Shown in pieces: positions 22,434-25,356 of a stretch of 25,356 nt of DNA. A program made the position numbers and the translations under genes. The notes under the pieces were generated by a model. That model searched no databases, had not been told where the DNA came from, and saw nothing but the letters and a program-made list of their open reading frames with translations. The number at the start of each line of letters is the position of its first letter. The first letter of the stretch is position 1. Origin of the DNA: an uncultured Proteiniphilum sp. (lineage in GTDB: Bacteria; Bacteroidota; Bacteroidia; Bacteroidales; Dysgonomonadaceae); the NCBI RefSeq assembly GCF_937873925.1, contig NZ_CALNAT010000006.1, positions 1-25,356 of the forward strand, written 5' to 3'.

Positions 22434-23615
22434 ATGAAAAAAATCTTTTCAAATACAAGTTTCCGTTTATTTTTAGCGGTAATAGCCGGTCTGTTGATAG
22501 GCCGGTTCGCAACGGCAGAAGTAATCAGTGTGATCCTTCCGGTAAAACACATATTGGGGCAGATCATCTTTTTTCTTATTCCTCTCATTGTTTTCGGGTT
22601 TATTACTCCTGCCATTACCCGTTTAAAGAGTAATGCCTCAAAGCTCCTGACACTGTCGCTTGTTTTGGCGTACATATCATGTGTAGGTAGTTCGGTATTG
22701 GCCGCTTTAGTGGGTTATAACACCATACCGCTCATGGATATTACACCGGGCAATGAAGTGCCAAGAGCGCTTCCTGAAATGCTGTTCCGTCTGGATATTC
22801 CGCCTTTAATGCCGGTATTGAGTGCTCTGGTATTGGCTTTTTTAATAGGGGTAGGCATACTTTTGACAAAATCCCGGAAAATAGAAAATGCTTTGTACGA
22901 ATTTCAGGATATTGTATTTGTAATGGTAAAAAGAGTGCTGATACCACTTCTTCCGTTTTTTATCGCGGCAAATTTCAGTGTTTTTGCCTATGAAGGAGAC
23001 CTGGTATCAAGATTGCCCGTTTTCCTGCTGATCATTCTGATTACAATACTCTGCCATCTCGCGTGGCTTACGTTTTTATATATGTCTGCGGGGATATATT
23101 CGGGTAAGAATCCGTGGCAGGTGCTTAGATATTACGGGCCGGTAGTGTTGACTGCTTTAGGATCCCAATCGTCGGCGGCGAGTCTGGGTGTTGCTATCGA
23201 ACAAACCCGAAAAAGTCCCGCATTGAAGCCGGAAGTAAGGGATTTTTCCATTCCGTTGTTGGGTAATATTCATTTTCCCGGCTCTGTTTTAGATATTGTA
23301 TTTCTGGCATTGGCTGTATCGTATTTGTTGTACGGAACGATGCCAGGCATTGAGAAAATCACTCTCTTTATCCCACTTCTTGCTGTTTTTGGTGTGGCCG
23401 CTCCGGGATTACCCGGCGGGACACTCTTTGCTTCACTCGGGCTGATACAGGCTATACTTGGCATAGATGAAGCCGGGATTGCCCTGATGATAACTATTTT
23501 TGCTTTAGTGGACAGCTTCGGTACATCACATAATATCACGAGCGACGGCGCTTTGTCATTGATCCTGACAAAATATTCCGAGAAGAAGGAACAAGAATCA
23601 ATTGTCGATAGATAA
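22434..23615 (+). CDS. DAACS-family (SDF) amino-acid or dicarboxylate:cation symporter
   Basis: A 393-residue inner-membrane transporter with about eight membrane segments and two re-entrant loops, imported substrate being driven by Na+ or H+. Family marks are visible but divergent: re-entrant loop 1 has LGSQSSAASLGV in place of the usual SSSGTxLP, membrane segment 7 has NIHFPGS in place of NMDGT, re-entrant loop 2 has AAPGLPGG, and segment 8 has DSFGTSHNITSDG. These changes in substrate- and ion-binding positions suggest a specificity different from glutamate/aspartate carriers. Some DAACS members (TcyP type) carry cystine; that option fits the neighbourhood but is inference. It follows the M20 gene by 53 bp. 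Met and Cys content is normal for a membrane protein. Confidence 0.85.
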   Translation: MKKIFSNTSFRLFLAVIAGLLIGRFATAEVISVILPVKHILGQIIFFLIPLIVFGFITPAITRLKSNASKLLTLSLVLAYISCVGSSVLAALVGYNTIPLMDITPGNEVPRALPEMLFRLDIPPLMPVLSALVLAFLIGVGILLTKSRKIENALYEFQDIVFVMVKRVLIPLLPFFIAANFSVFAYEGDLVSRLPVFLLIILITILCHLAWLTFLYMSAGIYSGKNPWQVLRYYGPVVLTALGSQSSAASLGVAIEQTRKSPALKPEVRDFSIPLLGNIHFPGSVLDIVFLALAVSYLLYGTMPGIEKITLFIPLLAVFGVAAPGLPGGTLFASLGLIQAILGIDEAGIALMITIFALVDSFGTSHNITSDGALSLILTKYSEKKEQESIVDR

Positions 23616-23684
23616 TAAATCTGTCGAAATGGAGTTTATAGTGATCTGAATTACAAAATTCGACCGTCGTTTTTCTGTTTTTTG

Positions 23685-23692
23685 TATCTTTG
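23685..23692 (+). promoter_or_regulatory. Likely Bacteroidetes -7 box upstream of the esterase
   Basis: TATCTTTG matches TAnnTTTG exactly and is followed by GGG, a common arrangement at Bacteroidetes start sites. No TTTG is present at the expected -33 position. Transcription would begin near 23699, leaving about 130 nt before the esterase ATG. Confidence 0.5.
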
Positions 23693-23791
23693 GGAAATGA
23701 ATGTGCCAATATGACGAATATGGAAAATGATAGTGTGCTTCGCACGATAAATGGGATAATGAATTTAGTTTTTCATTTTTCATTTACATAG

Positions 23792-23816
23792 TCTTGGCTC
23801 TTGGTTCTTATGTCTT
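23792..23816. repeat. Period-7 micro-repeat before the esterase
   Basis: TCTTGGC TCTTGGT TCTTATG TCTT continues the TCTTGNN heptamer pattern seen at 21052-21082. It lies 17-41 bp before the esterase start codon. Confidence 0.6.
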
Positions 23817-23832
23817 TAAATAAAATGATACA

Positions 23833-24651
23833 ATGAAACGATTTGCGGTGGTTCCCCTGTTATTAACCTTGTGTGTCGTGAGGGTTTTTCCCGCGACGGT
23901 TGATACGGTGAATGTGTTTAGCGGGAAAATGGACAAGGAAGTTAAAACGGTCATTATCAAACCGCAATCCTATGACGGACAAGATGCTTTTCCCGTTCTT
24001 TATCTGCTGCATGGTTACAGTGACCGTTATGACGGATGGGTAAATAAAGCGCCTCATATCAAGGAATTGTCCGATACGTATGGAATCATTATTGTCTGTC
24101 CCGACGGTGCTTTCGGAAGTTGGTATTTCGACAGTCCTGTCGATCCGGCCTTTCAGTATGAAACCTTCATCTCAAAAGAATTGATCGCATGGGTGGATGG
24201 CCATTACAGCACCATTCCTTCACGGCAAGGACGCGCCATTACCGGATTAAGTATGGGAGGCCATGGCGGATTATACCTTGCCTTCCGGAATCAGGATGTG
24301 TTCGGCGCATGCGGAAGTATGAGCGGCGGCGTGGATATCCGTCCGTTCCCGAACAATTGGGATATCGCTCAACGAATCGGGTCACAACGTGATTATCCTC
24401 AAAGATGGGAAGAAAATACCGTCATGGGATTATTGCATTTACTGACACCCAATACATTGAAAATAATTATCGACTGCGGAACGGAAGATTTCTTTTACGC
24501 AGTGAATGAGCGACTCCATGATGAACTGCTCTACCGGAACATTCCCCACGACTATATTACCCGTCCCGGTGCACACAATTGGGAATACTGGGGGAATGCA
24601 GTGAAATACCAGGCATTGTTCTTTCATGAATATTTTAAGTCCCGACCATAA
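23833..24651 (+). CDS. Secreted alpha/beta-hydrolase esterase (esterase D/FrmB-like)
   Basis: A 272-residue serine hydrolase with a signal peptide (hydrophobic 4-16, cleavage near FPA). It has the esterase-D fold marks: YLLHGYSD (57-64) at the oxyanion region, nucleophile Ser140 in GLSMGGHGG, acid Asp219 in DCGTEDFF, and His248 in GAHNWEYW. Cytosolic S-formylglutathione hydrolases and secreted carbohydrate esterases both belong here; the signal peptide favours a periplasmic or extracellular ester substrate such as acylated glycans. A likely promoter lies about 140 bp upstream and the metallophosphoesterase follows by 27 bp, so these two genes may form their own operon. Confidence 0.85.
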   Translation: MKRFAVVPLLLTLCVVRVFPATVDTVNVFSGKMDKEVKTVIIKPQSYDGQDAFPVLYLLHGYSDRYDGWVNKAPHIKELSDTYGIIIVCPDGAFGSWYFDSPVDPAFQYETFISKELIAWVDGHYSTIPSRQGRAITGLSMGGHGGLYLAFRNQDVFGACGSMSGGVDIRPFPNNWDIAQRIGSQRDYPQRWEENTVMGLLHLLTPNTLKIIIDCGTEDFFYAVNERLHDELLYRNIPHDYITRPGAHNWEYWGNAVKYQALFFHEYFKSRP

Positions 24652-24678
24652 AATTTTCATCAATCAATAGCAAGGCAT

Positions 24679-25356
24679 ATGAAGAAATGGGTATTATCTT
24701 TTCTTGTGTTGGGGGTCGGTCTGGTACTTTCCGCCCAACCTTTAAAACCTTTCAGGTTTGCTTTGGTCACCGATATACATGTCAGTGGTCCGGATAATAA
24801 TGAAGACCTCCGCCGTACGGTAAAAGATCTCAATTCGCTTCCCGATATCGCTTTTGTTATTGTCTCGGGAGATGTGACCGAATTCGGTTCATACGACGAA
24901 CTTCAGACAGCGAAATCTATGTTGGATAGTCTGAATGTTCCCTATTATACGATCCCCGGTAATCATGATTCAAATTGGTCGGAAAGCGGAACGAACGATT
25001 TCCTGCGGATATTCGGTAATGAAACATTCGGTTTTGAATACAACGGTTATAAATTTATCGGACTGGCATCAGGCCCCAATATGCGTATGGGACCGGGACA
25101 GATCCCGCGGGAGAACCTCATATGGTTTTTTGACGAACTGGAGAGAACCAGTACCAATATGCCTATTATCTATGTGAACCATTATCCTATGGATAACGGA
25201 TTGAACAACTGGTTTGAAGTGATGGGTGCGCTGAGGCCCTATAATGTACAACTGATGCTGTGCGGACATGGACATGCTAACCGAGCAATGAATTTCGAAG
25301 GAGTCAACGCGGCCATGTGTCGATCCAATCTGAGAGCCAAGGAAGAGTATGGCGGG
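24679..25356 (+). CDS. Secreted calcineurin-like metallophosphoesterase, 3' end cut by the window
   Basis: The frame is open to the right edge (226 codons present), so the C-terminal part is missing. A signal peptide (MKKWVLSFL..., cleavage near LSAQ) precedes the metallophosphoesterase core: D32 and H34 (TDIHVSG), D65 (SGDVTEFG), N95/H96 (PGNHDSNW), H168 (VNHYP), and H197/H199 (CGHGHAN). These are the two-metal ligands of the family, all intact. Related Bacteroidetes proteins often continue into a beta-propeller or fibronectin-like domain, which cannot be checked here. The substrate (phosphomonoester or diester) is unknown. The gene follows the esterase by 27 bp. It is rich in Met, unlike the 4.5-20.2 kb block. 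Confidence 0.88.
   Translation, partial: MKKWVLSFLVLGVGLVLSAQPLKPFRFALVTDIHVSGPDNNEDLRRTVKDLNSLPDIAFVIVSGDVTEFGSYDELQTAKSMLDSLNVPYYTIPGNHDSNWSESGTNDFLRIFGNETFGFEYNGYKFIGLASGPNMRMGPGQIPRENLIWFFDELERTSTNMPIIYVNHYPMDNGLNNWFEVMGALRPYNVQLMLCGHGHANRAMNFEGVNAAMCRSNLRAKEEYGG

Noticed and set aside
23711..23791. Small ORF of 26 codons after the promoter at 23685
   Set aside because: No Cys/Met enrichment, no following terminator and no homologous copy in the window; more likely untranslated leader.
1..25356. Mobile elements, CRISPR arrays, tRNA or rRNA genes
   Set aside because: No transposase, integrase or terminal inverted repeats, no regularly spaced identical repeats of CRISPR size, and no tRNA or rRNA motifs were seen; the micro-repeats have 7- or 8-base units without spacers.

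Overview
The window looks like a chromosomal segment of a Bacteroidales bacterium, possibly Dysgonomonadaceae-like (Proteiniphilum/Petrimonas); the rank below order is a guess. Supporting signs are two SusC/SusD outer-membrane uptake pairs, lipoproteins with Bacteroidetes-style signal sequences, TAnnTTTG-type promoter boxes, and almost no Shine-Dalgarno sites.

Layout. (1) 1-3.8 kb is an ordinary background: the 3' part of a flavodiiron protein gene, nagB, two secreted or membrane-anchored thioredoxin-fold proteins, a strong terminator, and a convergent small GNAT gene. (2) 3.8-20.2 kb is the remarkable part. A sigma-ABfr-like promoter (TACTTTTG, 4040-4047) precedes two tandem, tiny, Cys/Met-rich leader ORFs (4083-4208 and 4318-4440), each followed by an intrinsic terminator. 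Then come an orphan periplasmic binding protein, SusC1, SusD1 and a TlpA/DUF4369 lipoprotein, followed by an M14 zinc carboxypeptidase and a DUF4395 membrane protein. A third Cys/Met-rich leader ORF with terminator (14881-15084) precedes SusC2 and SusD2. Both susC genes also share a nearly identical structured 5' element (5526-5593 and 15231-15300). (3) 20.2-25.4 kb, after a hairpin at 20233-20260, holds a C39-like cysteine peptidase, an M20 amidohydrolase, a DAACS-type secondary transporter, a secreted esterase and a truncated metallophosphoesterase.

Main discovery. The three leaders read as classical ribosome-mediated attenuators sensing sulfur amino acids. In each, an early segment (1) can pair with the end of the leader ORF (2). 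Segment 2 can instead pair with the 5' arm (3) of the terminator, so 1:2, 2:3 and the terminator 3:4 are mutually exclusive. The first Cys codon sits just downstream of segment 1. Independently, the eight proteins between leader 2 and the hairpin at 20.23 kb are strikingly depleted in sulfur: by hand count about 15 internal Met in about 4,800 residues, with Cys almost confined to signal peptides, lipid anchors and catalytic or CxxC motifs. The M14 protein has one internal Met (in its HEMG motif) and no Cys in 839 residues; SusD2 has no internal Met in 574. Genes outside this block have ordinary Met/Cys content. I infer a sulfur-sparing scavenging locus, switched on when Cys/Met is scarce, that imports and processes an organosulfur, thiol or peptide nutrient. 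The substrate is not identifiable from sequence alone.

The downstream genes (peptidase, M20 deacylase-type enzyme, DAACS transporter) would fit processing and import of a thiol or acylated amino acid, but they are not sulfur-depleted and may be a separate unit. No rRNA, tRNA, CRISPR array or insertion sequence was seen.
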